Below, one piece after another: positions 53,602 to 62,022 of a stretch of DNA of 64,000 nt. The first letter of the stretch is position 1. Each line of letters opens with the position of its first letter. The position numbers were made by a program, and so were the translations under genes. Origin of the DNA: Psychrobacillus psychrotolerans (GTDB lineage: Bacteria > Bacillota > Bacilli > Bacillales_A > Planococcaceae); the NCBI RefSeq assembly GCF_900115805.1, contig NZ_FOXU01000004.1, positions 186,001 to 250,000 on the forward strand, read 5' to 3'. The notes under the pieces are model-generated. The model was not told where the DNA came from and did no database searches. It worked only from the letters and a program-made list of their open reading frames with translations.

Positions 53602-54747
53602 ATGACGAATATGAATTTTGAAACACAATCGTTAGATGTTATTTTCGATCGAATGGTCGAAGTGATGGATCATTCGAAAAAGGATATATTCATTATAAGC
53701 GAACAGAGTCGACAAAGCTTTGAAGAAATGAAAGTGGAGTTAGAAATTATTCGTGGAGATATCGAAACTGTTATTATAGAAGGAGATTTGCTCGAATCAA
53801 AATCGAGGCACTCCCGAAATCGATTAGCTGAGGTTTCCAAGAATTTTGACTCGTACGATGAACCACAAGTTCGCCAAGCTTACGAAACTGCAAATGAAAT
53901 TCAAATAAATCTTCTCATCAAACGTAGTGAGGAACGTCAGCTTAGACTTAGAAGAGATGATTTAGAACGCAGATTACAGGGCTTGCTAGAAATGATTGAA
54001 CGTGCCGATCATCTGGTCAATCAGGTGAATATCGTCATGAATTACTTAACATCCGATTTGAAAAATGTAGGAGCAGCACTTGAAAATGCAAAAATTAAAC
54101 AAGATTTCACCTTGAAAATTATCGAAGCACAAGAAGAAGAACGTAAAAGACTTTCAAGGGAAATTCATGATGGCCCTGCGCAAATGCTAGCGAATGTTCT
54201 TCTTAGAACAGACCTAATCAATCTTACATATCAGCAGCGTGGTGGAGAAGCAGCGATGAAAGAAATTTTAGACCTTAAAAAAATGGTTCGTGATGCTCTT
54301 TCAGAAGTACGTCGTATTATTTACGACCTACGACCTATGGCATTAGACGATTTAGGTTTAATACCAACGCTTCGAAAGTATATAACGACAATCGAAGAAT
54401 ACAACCCAACAGGTAAGATTAATTTCCAAAACTTTGGAGAAGAGAAAAGACTAGATACCAATTTTGAAGTTGCCATTTTCCGTATTGTCCAAGAGTGCTT
54501 AACGAATGGAACTAAACACGGGAAATTTACTGAAGCTTGGGTGAAAGTAGAATGGTTGAAACAAAAGATAAATATTATCGTCAAAGATAATGGAGCTGGT
54601 TTTGATCCAGAAGTAGCAAAAGAAAAATCCTTTGGTTTAATCGGAATGAAGGAACGAGTGGATTTGTTAGAAGGATCGATGAAAGTTATATCATCCCCTG
54701 GCAAAGGAACTAGTATTTTGTTTAGTATTCCATTAAATGAGGAATAG
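53602..54747 (+). CDS. degS: Two-component sensor histidine kinase DegS
   Basis: The 381-residue soluble kinase has a long coiled-coil sensor region (about 10-165; SRHSRNRLAEVSKNF, RRDDLERRLQGL), the HisKA_3 box with phospho-acceptor His189 in EEERKRLSREIHDGPAQ, and an HATPase domain (DNGAGFDP, SFGLIGMKER). No membrane helix is present. The position of His189 is the same as in B. subtilis DegS. With DegU it controls degradative enzymes, motility and competence. I start at ATG 53602 after AAAGGAG; the frame from 53548 has no site. Its partner degU begins 35 bases downstream. Confidence 0.95.
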   Translation: MTNMNFETQSLDVIFDRMVEVMDHSKKDIFIISEQSRQSFEEMKVELEIIRGDIETVIIEGDLLESKSRHSRNRLAEVSKNFDSYDEPQVRQAYETANEIQINLLIKRSEERQLRLRRDDLERRLQGLLEMIERADHLVNQVNIVMNYLTSDLKNVGAALENAKIKQDFTLKIIEAQEEERKRLSREIHDGPAQMLANVLLRTDLINLTYQQRGGEAAMKEILDLKKMVRDALSEVRRIIYDLRPMALDDLGLIPTLRKYITTIEEYNPTGKINFQNFGEEKRLDTNFEVAIFRIVQECLTNGTKHGKFTEAWVKVEWLKQKINIIVKDNGAGFDPEVAKEKSFGLIGMKERVDLLEGSMKVISSPGKGTSILFSIPLNEE

Positions 54748-54782
54748 TAAATATGGCTTTTTAATTATAGGAGGAAATGAAC

Positions 54783-55457
54783 ATGACAAAAATAATAATC
54801 ATAGATGATCACCAACTATTTCGCGAAGGAGTAAAACGTATTTTAGACTTTGAAGACTCTTTCGAAGTAATAGCAGAAGGTGACGACGGCCACGACGTTT
54901 TAAGTCTTTACGAAAAATATCTTCCAGATGTAGTATTGATGGACATTAATATGCCTACTAAAAATGGCGTAGAGGCTACAGGAGAATTACTAGTGAAATT
55001 CCCTGATGCAAAAGTAATCATCCTTTCTATCCATGATGATGAGTCATACGTATCACACGCACTAAAAACAGGTGCTCTTGGATACATGCTAAAAGAAATG
55101 GATGCCAATGCAATTGTCTCCGCTATCAAAGTAGTAGCAAAAGGCGGTTCATACTTACATCCAAAAGTTACTAAGAACCTTGTTGCAGAATTCCGTCGCT
55201 TAAGCGAGCGCGAAAACAAAGGGAACTTCCATCAAACAGAAATTCGTCGTCCATTCCATTTACTAACAAAACGTGAATGCGAAGTACTTCAATTACTAAC
55301 AGATGGCCAAAGTAACCGCACAATCGGAGAAACACTATTCATCTCCGAAAAAACCGTAAAAAATCACGTATCCAGCATCCTTCAAAAAATGAACGTAAAC
55401 GACCGCACCCAAGCCGTAGTAACCGGCATCAAAAACGGTTGGGTTGAAGTTCGCTAA
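54783..55457 (+). CDS. degU: Two-component response regulator DegU
   Basis: The 224-residue NarL/FixJ-type regulator has a receiver domain with Asp8/Asp9, phospho-acceptor Asp54 in VLMDINMP and Lys in LKEMDA. The LuxR-type helix-turn-helix is at about 157-215 ([32 protein letters not shown]). In Bacillus it links secretion of exoenzymes, motility and competence, and activates comK expression when unphosphorylated. ATG 54783 is 8 bases after AGGAGG; ATG 54777 is too close. A terminator follows. Confidence 0.97.
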   Translation: MTKIIIIDDHQLFREGVKRILDFEDSFEVIAEGDDGHDVLSLYEKYLPDVVLMDINMPTKNGVEATGELLVKFPDAKVIILSIHDDESYVSHALKTGALGYMLKEMDANAIVSAIKVVAKGGSYLHPKVTKNLVAEFRRLSERENKGNFHQTEIRRPFHLLTKRECEVLQLLTDGQSNRTIGETLFISEKTVKNHVSSILQKMNVNDRTQAVVTGIKNGWVEVR

Positions 55458-55470
55458 TAACATAAAAAGT

Positions 55471-55507
55471 ATCCCACTCCAATGTTTTGGAGTGGGATTT
55501 TGTTTTT
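55471..55507 (+). terminator. Terminator of degSU
   Basis: ATCCCACTCCAA pairs perfectly with TTGGAGTGGGAT around TGTT, followed by TTTGTTTTT. Confidence 0.96.
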
Positions 55508-55539
55508 GTAAGGTGAATTTGCTATTTGTGAGACCGATC

Positions 55540-55965
55540 TTGCGGTTTTCCAAAAGTATGTTGCGATTTGCGGTGGCCACCTTGCGATACGAAGTCTTTA
55601 ATTTGTGATTCACCTGTAACACGTTTCAAGTTGCGATTTGAGGAGGGTATCTTGCGTTTCAACCAAAGTATATTGCGATTTGCGGTGGGCACCTTGCGAT
55701 ACGAAGTCTTTAATTTGTGATTCACCTGTAACACGTTTCAAGTTGCGATTTGAGGAGGGTATCTTGCGTTTCAACCAAAGTATGTTGCGATTCGCGGTGG
55801 CCATCTTGCGATACGAAGTCTTTAATTTGTGATTCGCCTGGAAACACGTTTCAAATTGCGATTTGGGGAAGGGATCTTGCGATTCGACCAAATTATGTTG
55901 CAATTCTCGGCGGGCACCTTGCGATACGAAGTCTTTAATTTGTGATTCGCCCGGAAACATATCGA
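55540..55965. repeat. Tandem repeat array, ~112-bp unit, about four copies
   Basis: The block CTTGCGATACGAAGTCTTTA recurs at 55581, 55693, 55805 and 55918, a period of 112, 112 and 113 bases. Inside each unit the shorter motif TTGCGAT or TTGTGATT recurs about every 20-28 bases, so the unit itself arose by smaller duplications. Central copies are nearly identical and outer copies more diverged. The unit is not a multiple of 3, and the minus-strand frames through it are artefacts. It lies between the convergent degU and NERD genes. Confidence 0.95.
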
Positions 55966-55990
55966 CAATCAGCAACACTAAAATATAAGT

Positions 55991-56908
55991 CTATTTCTTC
56001 GTGTAATATGTTTTCCCACCAGCTCTATGCATCTGTAACTCCATATTACTTAGCATTCTCGAAGCCACATATATAGAGTCGACCATACAAAATTTTCGGA
56101 AGTCTCTATTCGTTATTTTATTATTGATAAGCCAAAAGTAATCGTCCACTGCTTTCTTATGAGCGTTCCGGTCACGCTTATGGCAGCTGGGACATGTCCA
56201 AGTTTTACCTGTACGTCGCATTCCCAAAACCCCACAACCAGGACACTCCACTCCCAGCCGAATCTCACTTACATGAATTCGATAATATTCACAAAGTGGG
56301 GGATACTCAAAAGCAGACCTATTCTCTAACAATAGCTTTTCGACAACCTCTAACTCCCCAACAGAAAAAATCTCACTACCAGAACTATTGTAAATCTGTG
56401 TCACTCTCTCAACCATACTTTCTAACTTATAAATGGGATAATGGGTAGGTTTTTGCATAATGCGGCACGACTTGGCGGTCATGATGACAGCACCAGTCAC
56501 TTTCATCTGTGGAAGGGTATTACGTAGAAATTCTTTCATGAAGCGAATATGTCGCATCAATTGAAAATACGGATTAAAAATGGGGGTCTCTGTTCCATTC
56601 TCTTCTTTATAAAAATCATCTAACTCTTCATTAAAATACAAGCGTCCACTTATATTCTTCGACTCGAGCACTATACAACATCGGTCGGTCACTACAAGGC
56701 AATCTATCTGCACTTTCCAATCATCCAGCACCAAACAGACATCCGAGAATACACGAAACTCACCGGCCAACCGCAACTCTCTCAACCTCTTAAAAACCCT
56801 CTCCTCACCGCGCACTCCTGCATCCATTTTTCGAATCTCTTCGCGAATAAAATCAGACGACGGAGATCCATCAATCAACCTTTTCAACAAAGCAAAATGT
56901 CCACTCAA
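55991..56908 (-). CDS. NERD-domain protein with zinc ribbon
   Basis: The 305-residue protein has a NERD (nuclease-related) domain at about 29-140 (GVRGEERVFKRL, DVCLVLDDWKVQIDCLVV, VLESKNISGRL). A central helical part follows, then a C-terminal zinc ribbon (about 225-250; CPGCGVLGM and CPSCHKRD). The D-x-E/Q-x-K type residues of the domain (D in QIDCLV, E and K in LESKN) are present. It is not part of the conserved deg-com-flg block, so it was probably inserted there. The start is TTG 56908, 8 bases after AAAGGAG. Nuclease activity is suggested by family only. Confidence 0.87.
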   Translation of the reverse strand: MSGHFALLKRLIDGSPSSDFIREEIRKMDAGVRGEERVFKRLRELRLAGEFRVFSDVCLVLDDWKVQIDCLVVTDRCCIVLESKNISGRLYFNEELDDFYKEENGTETPIFNPYFQLMRHIRFMKEFLRNTLPQMKVTGAVIMTAKSCRIMQKPTHYPIYKLESMVERVTQIYNSSGSEIFSVGELEVVEKLLLENRSAFEYPPLCEYYRIHVSEIRLGVECPGCGVLGMRRTGKTWTCPSCHKRDRNAHKKAVDDYFWLINNKITNRDFRKFCMVDSIYVASRMLSNMELQMHRAGGKTYYTKK

Positions 56909-57038
56909 TCCTTCAGCTCCTTTCTACCTATATCTTACATTCCAATGCCGGAATATTCTACCTATTTTAAATGGGAACTTAATAATTGAGTTTTCGTCCT
57001 AATTATGACAAAATAACCTTCAGCAGGAGGAGACATAT

Positions 57039-57620
57039 ATGAAAATAATCCAAGCAATTACACTCGCGGCCTTCACACTAACGCTGGCAGCTTGCAATAG
57101 TAACGACGAAACAGCGCAAAACGCTAATTCCGCAACCGACATCGCTCCAACGAACACACAAACGACAACGGATCACGGTGCAGAAGATAAAAGCGAAACC
57201 AATATAGGCTTCGAATTGTCAGGTGACAATATTGAAGAAGCAACAAATGTACCAGAAAAAGAAAAAACGGCATTACTCGAATCTTTCACGGAATACATGG
57301 AATCATTTAACGCAGAAGACCCAGAACGCTATATGAACACAATTTCTAAAAATCCAGAAGGCTTCAACTACGACGCTGAAAAAGTCAAAGTAGAAGAAAC
57401 GTTCAACGACTTTAACACAATCCGTACAGCTGATAATATTACGATTATTGAATATGATAAATCACAAGCGCAAGTATTCTCCAATATCCATACTTCTTTT
57501 GAACAAATGGACACAGGTGCTAAACTTGAACAGAACGGACGCCAAGTAACTGTATTCGTCAAAGAAGATGGCAAATGGCTAGTTTCTAGCGTCTACTATA
57601 TAGGCGAAACAACTGAATAA
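57039..57620 (+). CDS. Secreted lipoprotein with NTF2-like domain
   Basis: The 193-residue protein has a lipoprotein signal with lipobox LAAC (Cys19), a Thr/Asn/Asp-rich linker (about 20-60) and a C-terminal domain (about 75-190; LLESFTEYMESFNAEDPERYM, VTVFVKEDGKWLVSSVYY) typical of NTF2/SnoaL-like folds. It would be anchored to the outer membrane leaflet. I do not recognise a named family. GGAGGAG precedes ATG 57039; a terminator follows, so it is a single-gene unit. Confidence 0.85.
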   Translation: MKIIQAITLAAFTLTLAACNSNDETAQNANSATDIAPTNTQTTTDHGAEDKSETNIGFELSGDNIEEATNVPEKEKTALLESFTEYMESFNAEDPERYMNTISKNPEGFNYDAEKVKVEETFNDFNTIRTADNITIIEYDKSQAQVFSNIHTSFEQMDTGAKLEQNGRQVTVFVKEDGKWLVSSVYYIGETTE

Positions 57621-57629
57621 CAACGTATT

Positions 57630-57667
57630 CCCCAGACATATATGATAAATATCATGTTTGGGCTTTT
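57630..57667 (+). terminator. Terminator after the lipoprotein gene
   Basis: CCCAGACAT and ATGTTTGGG pair with small mismatches, an inner ATGAT/ATCAT stem extends the hairpin, and six T residues follow. Confidence 0.85.
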
Positions 57668-57726
57668 TTGTGCTTTCATTTCTACCAATTATTCAGTAAA
57701 CTACAAGTAGGAGTGTGATTTATTAA

Positions 57727-58569
57727 ATGAAGACAGCAATCGTAACCGACAGCACCGCATATATCCCGAAAGAAATTCGTGACCAACTGAATATTCATAT
57801 GGTGCCGCTAAGCGTTGTCATCGGAAATGACACCTATCAAGAAGAAATAGACATTAACACCACAGAATTCTACGATAAAATCCGTAAAGGTGGAGCGCTT
57901 CCAAAGACATCCCAACCAGCCTTAGGAACATTTATCGAAACATATGAAAAGCTAGCAAAAGAGAACGACGCAGTTATCTCTATCCATCTATCTAGTGGTA
58001 TCAGCGGAACACTTGCTGGAGCAGAACAAGCAGGAGAAATGGTAGCTGACCTTGATGTACGAACATTCGACACAGAAATTTCCTGTATGGTCCAAGGCTT
58101 CTACGTACTTAAAGCTGCTGAAATGGCTGAACAAGGTGCTTCACCGGATGCCATCCTACAAGAACTAAACAACATGAAACAAACGATGCGTGCATATTTT
58201 ATGGTCGACAATCTAGACCATCTTCACCGCGGAGGAAGACTAACTGGCTTCGAACGCGTCATCGGTTCCGTACTGCAAGTAAAACCGATTCTACACTTTG
58301 AAAACAAAGTCATTGTACCATTTGAAAAAGTTCGTACGCGTAAAAAAGCGATGAAACGTATTTCGGACATGCTTCAAGAAGACTCAAACAAATTCAACAT
58401 AAAAGCGACAATCATTCATGCTAACTACGAAAACGAAGCAATCGCATGGAAAGAAGAACTTCAAGCAACAATGCCAAACGTAGACTTCACGATCAGCTAC
58501 TTCGGTCCTGTTATCGGTACACATCTTGGGGAAGGGTCCATGGGTCTTGGTTGGTACAAGATTAACTAA
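57727..58569 (+). CDS. degV: DegV family fatty-acid-binding protein
   Basis: The 280-residue protein has the DegV N-terminus TAIVTDSTAYIPKE, the fatty-acid-binding SIHLSSGISGT, and GGRLTGFERVIGSVLQVKPIL. DegV/FakB proteins hold a fatty acid for phosphorylation by the kinase FakA. Location between degSU and comFA is the same as in B. subtilis, apart from the inserted NERD and lipoprotein genes. The comFA gene starts 14 bases after it. Confidence 0.95.
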   Translation: MKTAIVTDSTAYIPKEIRDQLNIHMVPLSVVIGNDTYQEEIDINTTEFYDKIRKGGALPKTSQPALGTFIETYEKLAKENDAVISIHLSSGISGTLAGAEQAGEMVADLDVRTFDTEISCMVQGFYVLKAAEMAEQGASPDAILQELNNMKQTMRAYFMVDNLDHLHRGGRLTGFERVIGSVLQVKPILHFENKVIVPFEKVRTRKKAMKRISDMLQEDSNKFNIKATIIHANYENEAIAWKEELQATMPNVDFTISYFGPVIGTHLGEGSMGLGWYKIN

Positions 58570-58583
58570 TAAGGAGAATGCTC

Positions 58584-59912
58584 ATGAACAAACAGCTCCA
58601 ACAATTTCTAACTGGCCGCATATGGCTTCGCGAACACACCCCATTCCCACGCGAAGTCATCGACGCCCACATCGACTCCGGTCACATCCACCTAAAACCT
58701 GGTGTCCTCACAAAATCAGATTCAAACCTTTTTTGGCAATCAAAGATGAACACCTGCAACAGATGCCACAATACGAACCCATCCTTATTTCACTCATTCA
58801 ACTGTGCCCGTTGCAACAAAATTTGTACGTATTGCCGCCACTGTATCCGAATGGGGCGGGTGAGTAGTTGTTCTGAATTACTCCTATGGGACAAGCAGCA
58901 TGCTCGCAGCGCGAACGCACATGTCTTTGCATGGAGCGGCCAGCTTACACCTCTTCAACAAAAGGCAAGTGAAGAACTACTCGCTAGTGTGGAGCAAAAC
59001 CAATCCCACCTAATCCATGCAGTATGCGGTGCAGGAAAAACAGAACTCCTATTTCAAGCTATATTTGCTTGCTTACAAGCAGGTAAAAGAGTTTGTATTG
59101 CTGCACCAAGGACCGATGTTATTTTAGAGCTATTCCCTCGATTTCAGAAAGTCTTCCCAAACACAACGATCCACGCATTATACGGTGGCTCACCTGACCA
59201 ACATGGTTTCCCCGAACTAGTCCTTGCCACAACCCATCAGCTTTACCGATTTGAACATGCCTTCGACGTAGTATTTGTCGACGAAGCAGATGCCTTTCCT
59301 TATTACGCTGATGAAACACTCCAAAAAGCAGTCACAAAAGCCGCAAAACAAGAAGCTGCCCTTCATTACGTAACAGCCACTCCAACGAAATCATTAAAAA
59401 CAACCAACCAATCGATTCTAACGAGAAGATATCACGGCCACGACCTTCCAGTACCAAAATTCGTAAGTCTCTGGGGTTACGCTAGACAACTCAAAAAAGG
59501 AAAAATTCCTTTGAAACTACAAACCTGGATAAATGGAAAAATAGAAACGAATACTCCTTTTCTCATCTTCCTACCTACTATTGAAATGCTAGAAAACTTC
59601 CCAGGAGAATTACCACGAGTCCATGCCGAGCACCCAGACCGAAAAGAACTTGTTATGCAATTACGCGAAAAGAAAACCCCTGGCTTACTAACGACGACCA
59701 TATTAGAAAGAGGAGTTACGATAGAAAATGTCCATGTAGCTGTAGTCGGAGCGGAGCAGCCCATCTTCACCTCCAGTGCGCTCATTCAAATAAGTGGACG
59801 AGTCGGTAGATCAGCGCAGTATCCAGATGGAGACATTACCTACTTTCACCACGGAATAAGCAGAGAAATGGATAAAGCGCAAGATGCGATAGAAGGGTGG
59901 AATCATTCATGA
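58584..59912 (+). CDS. comFA: Late competence DNA helicase ComFA
   Basis: The 442-residue DEAD-like ATPase helps pull transforming DNA through the membrane. A four-Cys zinc-binding region (about 55-92; CNRCHNTNP, CARCNKICTYCRHC) precedes the helicase core: Walker A AVCGAGKTELL, the VDEADAFPY box, TATPTKS and the late ISGRVGRSAQYPDGD. ATG 58584 has AAGGAG at good spacing; ATG 58578 overlaps it. The stop overlaps comFC (ATGA). No comFB gene lies between them. Confidence 0.94.
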   Translation: MNKQLQQFLTGRIWLREHTPFPREVIDAHIDSGHIHLKPGVLTKSDSNLFWQSKMNTCNRCHNTNPSLFHSFNCARCNKICTYCRHCIRMGRVSSCSELLLWDKQHARSANAHVFAWSGQLTPLQQKASEELLASVEQNQSHLIHAVCGAGKTELLFQAIFACLQAGKRVCIAAPRTDVILELFPRFQKVFPNTTIHALYGGSPDQHGFPELVLATTHQLYRFEHAFDVVFVDEADAFPYYADETLQKAVTKAAKQEAALHYVTATPTKSLKTTNQSILTRRYHGHDLPVPKFVSLWGYARQLKKGKIPLKLQTWINGKIETNTPFLIFLPTIEMLENFPGELPRVHAEHPDRKELVMQLREKKTPGLLTTTILERGVTIENVHVAVVGAEQPIFTSSALIQISGRVGRSAQYPDGDITYFHHGISREMDKAQDAIEGWNHS

Positions 59913-60532
59913 CGTGTTTAATTTGTGGCACACTTTACCAACCATCAGCTACCTGGTCGAGGCTTTTTATATACGAGTTGGATTCTTCTACTTGCAAGAG
60001 ATGCTTCGCAAAATTTGAAATTTCAAAGTCAACTATTGATTTTACCGATTTTCTTGGAACTCCTTATGAAGGAGCAGTGGACTCAGTCTTTTGTCTATAC
60101 TCCTATAACGAACCTATGAAAGAATATCTACACCAGTACAAGTTCCTCCAAGATGTTGCATTAGCAAAAGTGTTTTCGGGGAAGTTACAACAAGCATTTC
60201 AGAGGAAAGAAGGCATTGTCGTACCCATTCCGATGCACCCAGAAAAACTAAAGTTACGTACATTCTCTCAAGTGGACAAGCTCCTAAATGCCGCGCAAGT
60301 TCCTTTTCAGCAGTTACTCACCAAAACAACATCCGATTCTCAAGGGAAGAAAACAAAAAAAGAACGATTAGAAACAACCAATCTGTTTGAAGTAATAAGT
60401 ACCATCGAAGCAGCAAATTATATTTTATTCGACGATATATACACAACTGGCGCTACCATCCATCATGCGGCGAAGATATTAAAGGATGCAGGTGCCAAAA
60501 GAGTCGACGCAATCACTTTAATAAAAGGGTAA
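59909..60532 (+). CDS. comFC: Competence protein ComFC (phosphoribosyltransferase-like)
   Basis: The 207-residue protein has two N-terminal CxxC pairs (CLICGTL and CKRCFAKF), presumably binding zinc, and a type I phosphoribosyltransferase fold with the PRPP loop YILFDDIYTTGATIHHA. ComFC is needed for DNA uptake and interacts with ComFA. The start ATG 59909 overlaps the comFA stop by 4 bases and follows AGAAGGGTGG; the GTG at 59897 is inside that site. Confidence 0.94.
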   Translation: MTCLICGTLYQPSATWSRLFIYELDSSTCKRCFAKFEISKSTIDFTDFLGTPYEGAVDSVFCLYSYNEPMKEYLHQYKFLQDVALAKVFSGKLQQAFQRKEGIVVPIPMHPEKLKLRTFSQVDKLLNAAQVPFQQLLTKTTSDSQGKKTKKERLETTNLFEVISTIEAANYILFDDIYTTGATIHHAAKILKDAGAKRVDAITLIKG

Positions 60533-60575
60533 CTGGCCGATAAATAAAGGGAGAATATTATTTGGAGGTAACAAC

Positions 60576-60992
60576 ATGGGTGAACTAAAAAATTGTCCTT
60601 CCTGCGGCGAGTTTTTTAACTATACGGGTTTAAGAGAAGTATGTAACAACTGCGCAATGAACGAAGAAAAATTATACGAAACGGTTTACCGCTTCCTTCG
60701 CAAACGCGAAAACCGAGCAGCAACCGTAGAAAGAATTGTAGAAGCTACAGGAGTAGAAGAGTCCTTGCTACATAAATGGGTACGAAAAAACCGTCTTCAA
60801 CCAGCTATGTTCCCGAACCTAGGCTATCCATGCGATAACTGTGGGAAAATCACACAGTCTGGGAAACTATGCATAAAATGTTCGGACGAATTAAAATCCG
60901 GTCTTCGTCAATTTGACGCAGCAAAAGAATTCCGCGAAAAAGTGTCTCAACAAGAAACTGGGACTTATTATTCAGACAGCAAGAAAAAATAA
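60576..60992 (+). CDS. yvyF: Flagellar operon protein YvyF (TIGR03826 type)
   Basis: The 138-residue protein has an N-terminal zinc knuckle (NCPSCGEFF, VCNNCAMNE), a winged-helix-like centre (VERIVEATGVEESLLHKWV) and a second four-Cys knuckle (CDNCGKITQSGKLCIKCS). This is YvyF, always found before flgM in Bacillus. Its role is not established; the architecture suggests regulation or protein binding. GGAGG precedes ATG 60576. Confidence 0.93.
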   Translation: MGELKNCPSCGEFFNYTGLREVCNNCAMNEEKLYETVYRFLRKRENRAATVERIVEATGVEESLLHKWVRKNRLQPAMFPNLGYPCDNCGKITQSGKLCIKCSDELKSGLRQFDAAKEFREKVSQQETGTYYSDSKKK

Positions 60993-61018
60993 CTCTCACC
61001 TTGTGTGGGAGTTTTTCC
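60991..61018 (+). terminator. Terminator between yvyF and flgM
   Basis: AACTCTCACC pairs with a GGTGGGAGTT-like arm (TGGGAGTT) around TTGTG, followed by TTT. It is short, so some read-through from the comF operon into flgM is likely. Confidence 0.7.
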
Positions 61019-61043
61019 GTGGGATGAATAAAAGAAATCAAAA

Positions 61044-61079
61044 TTGAGTTATACTCAATAAAGCATGAGTATAACTCAA
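61044..61079. promoter_or_regulatory. Perfect 14-bp inverted repeat upstream of flgM
   Basis: TTGAGTTATACTCA (61044-61057) and its exact complement TGAGTATAACTCAA (61066-61079) flank 8 bases. Each arm is itself a near-palindrome (TGAGT-N3-ACTCA), so this reads as two operator half-sites 22 bases apart centre to centre. No T tract follows, which argues against a terminator. Confidence 0.6.
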
Positions 61080-61235
61080 ACTCATTATAGTTCCACCAAA
61101 AGACCTTCTAATTCCACTAAGTCCTTTAATTCCCAAGACCTATTCCACACAAATCATTCAAATTACTCTAAACACTTCATATTTCCTGCCGAAATAATAC
61201 ATAGACACTTTGAAAAAAGAGGAGGACGAACTTTT

Positions 61236-61499
61236 ATGAAAATCACAAATGTTGGTGTAAACCAAGTAAATCCATACAAACGCAATCAACAACAAGCTGA
61301 AAAAGTACAAAATACAACTAAAACAGCCGCAGATCAATTGGAAATTTCGTCTACTGCGAAAAGCATGCAAACCAAATCACCACTTGAAATTAAACAAGCG
61401 GAACGAGTTGCAGCTATAAAAGCGGACATAGATGCAGGAACTTACAAAGTAGATGCAAAACAACTAGCATCGAATATCCTGGATTATTACCGTCTATAA
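61236..61499 (+). CDS. flgM: Anti-sigma factor FlgM
   Basis: The 87-residue protein holds sigma-D inactive until the hook is complete. It has the short FlgM plan: KITNVGVNQVNPYKR start, unstructured polar middle, and the C-terminal binding helices (IKQAERVAAIKADIDAGTY, LASNILDYY). ATG 61236 follows AGAGGAGGACG. An open frame extends back to 61065 but carries no site and codes low-complexity residues, so the short form is right. Confidence 0.95.
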   Translation: MKITNVGVNQVNPYKRNQQQAEKVQNTTKTAADQLEISSTAKSMQTKSPLEIKQAERVAAIKADIDAGTYKVDAKQLASNILDYYRL

Positions 61500-61515
61500 A
61501 AAGGAGCATACAAAC

Positions 61516-62010
61516 ATGTCCATCGATAACATCTTGCAATCATTAACCAAACTAGATATGCTCCACAAAAGCTTGCTAGAGGTTGCATACAAAAAAACAG
61601 AAGCTATTAAAACGGGGGACATGGACAGTCTAAACCAACTGCTCAAGGACGAGCAGGCACACGTAGCAGGCATTTCACAGCTTGAACAACAGCGTCAAGC
61701 AGAGGTAACGGATTACCTTCGAGCAAAAGGAATTGCTCCTACTGACAACCCAACTGTTGCACTTGTCTTAGAAAATACCAACACAGACGAAGAAAAAGCT
61801 CAATTAACAAAAGCACGCAATAACCTATTGCTAACATTAGACACATTAAAGAACCAAAACGATCTAAACCAAAAACTAACATTCCAATCACTTCAATTCG
61901 TCAACATGACACTAGATATGCTACGACCAAAGACAGATCAAATGAATTACTCAAAAACCGAAGTAAAAGGTCCCTCAAAAGACAAAACCTACTTCGACTC
62001 ACAAGCATAA
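61516..62010 (+). CDS. flgN: Flagellar chaperone FlgN (YvyG)
   Basis: The 164-residue helical cytoplasmic protein has the FlgN plan: an N-terminal helical pair (LTKLDMLHKSLLEVAYKKT, LLKDEQAHVAGISQLEQQR) and a C-terminal helix (QNDLNQKLTFQSLQFVNMT). It escorts the hook-filament junction proteins FlgK and FlgL to the export gate. It sits between flgM and flgK with 16- and 12-base gaps, as in Bacillus. Confidence 0.93.
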   Translation: MSIDNILQSLTKLDMLHKSLLEVAYKKTEAIKTGDMDSLNQLLKDEQAHVAGISQLEQQRQAEVTDYLRAKGIAPTDNPTVALVLENTNTDEEKAQLTKARNNLLLTLDTLKNQNDLNQKLTFQSLQFVNMTLDMLRPKTDQMNYSKTEVKGPSKDKTYFDSQA

Positions 62011-62022
62011 GGAGGCGAACCC

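Noticed and set aside
55335-55978. Three overlapping minus-strand frames with repeated peptides
   Set aside because: They are created by the 112-bp tandem array, whose period is not a multiple of three, and lack ribosome sites.
58526-58867. 113-codon frame overlapping degV and comFA
   Set aside because: It is an out-of-frame shadow of two well-supported genes.
61065-61235. N-terminal extension of flgM
   Set aside because: It has no ribosome binding site and a Ser/Asn/His-rich low-complexity product; a perfect site precedes ATG 61236.
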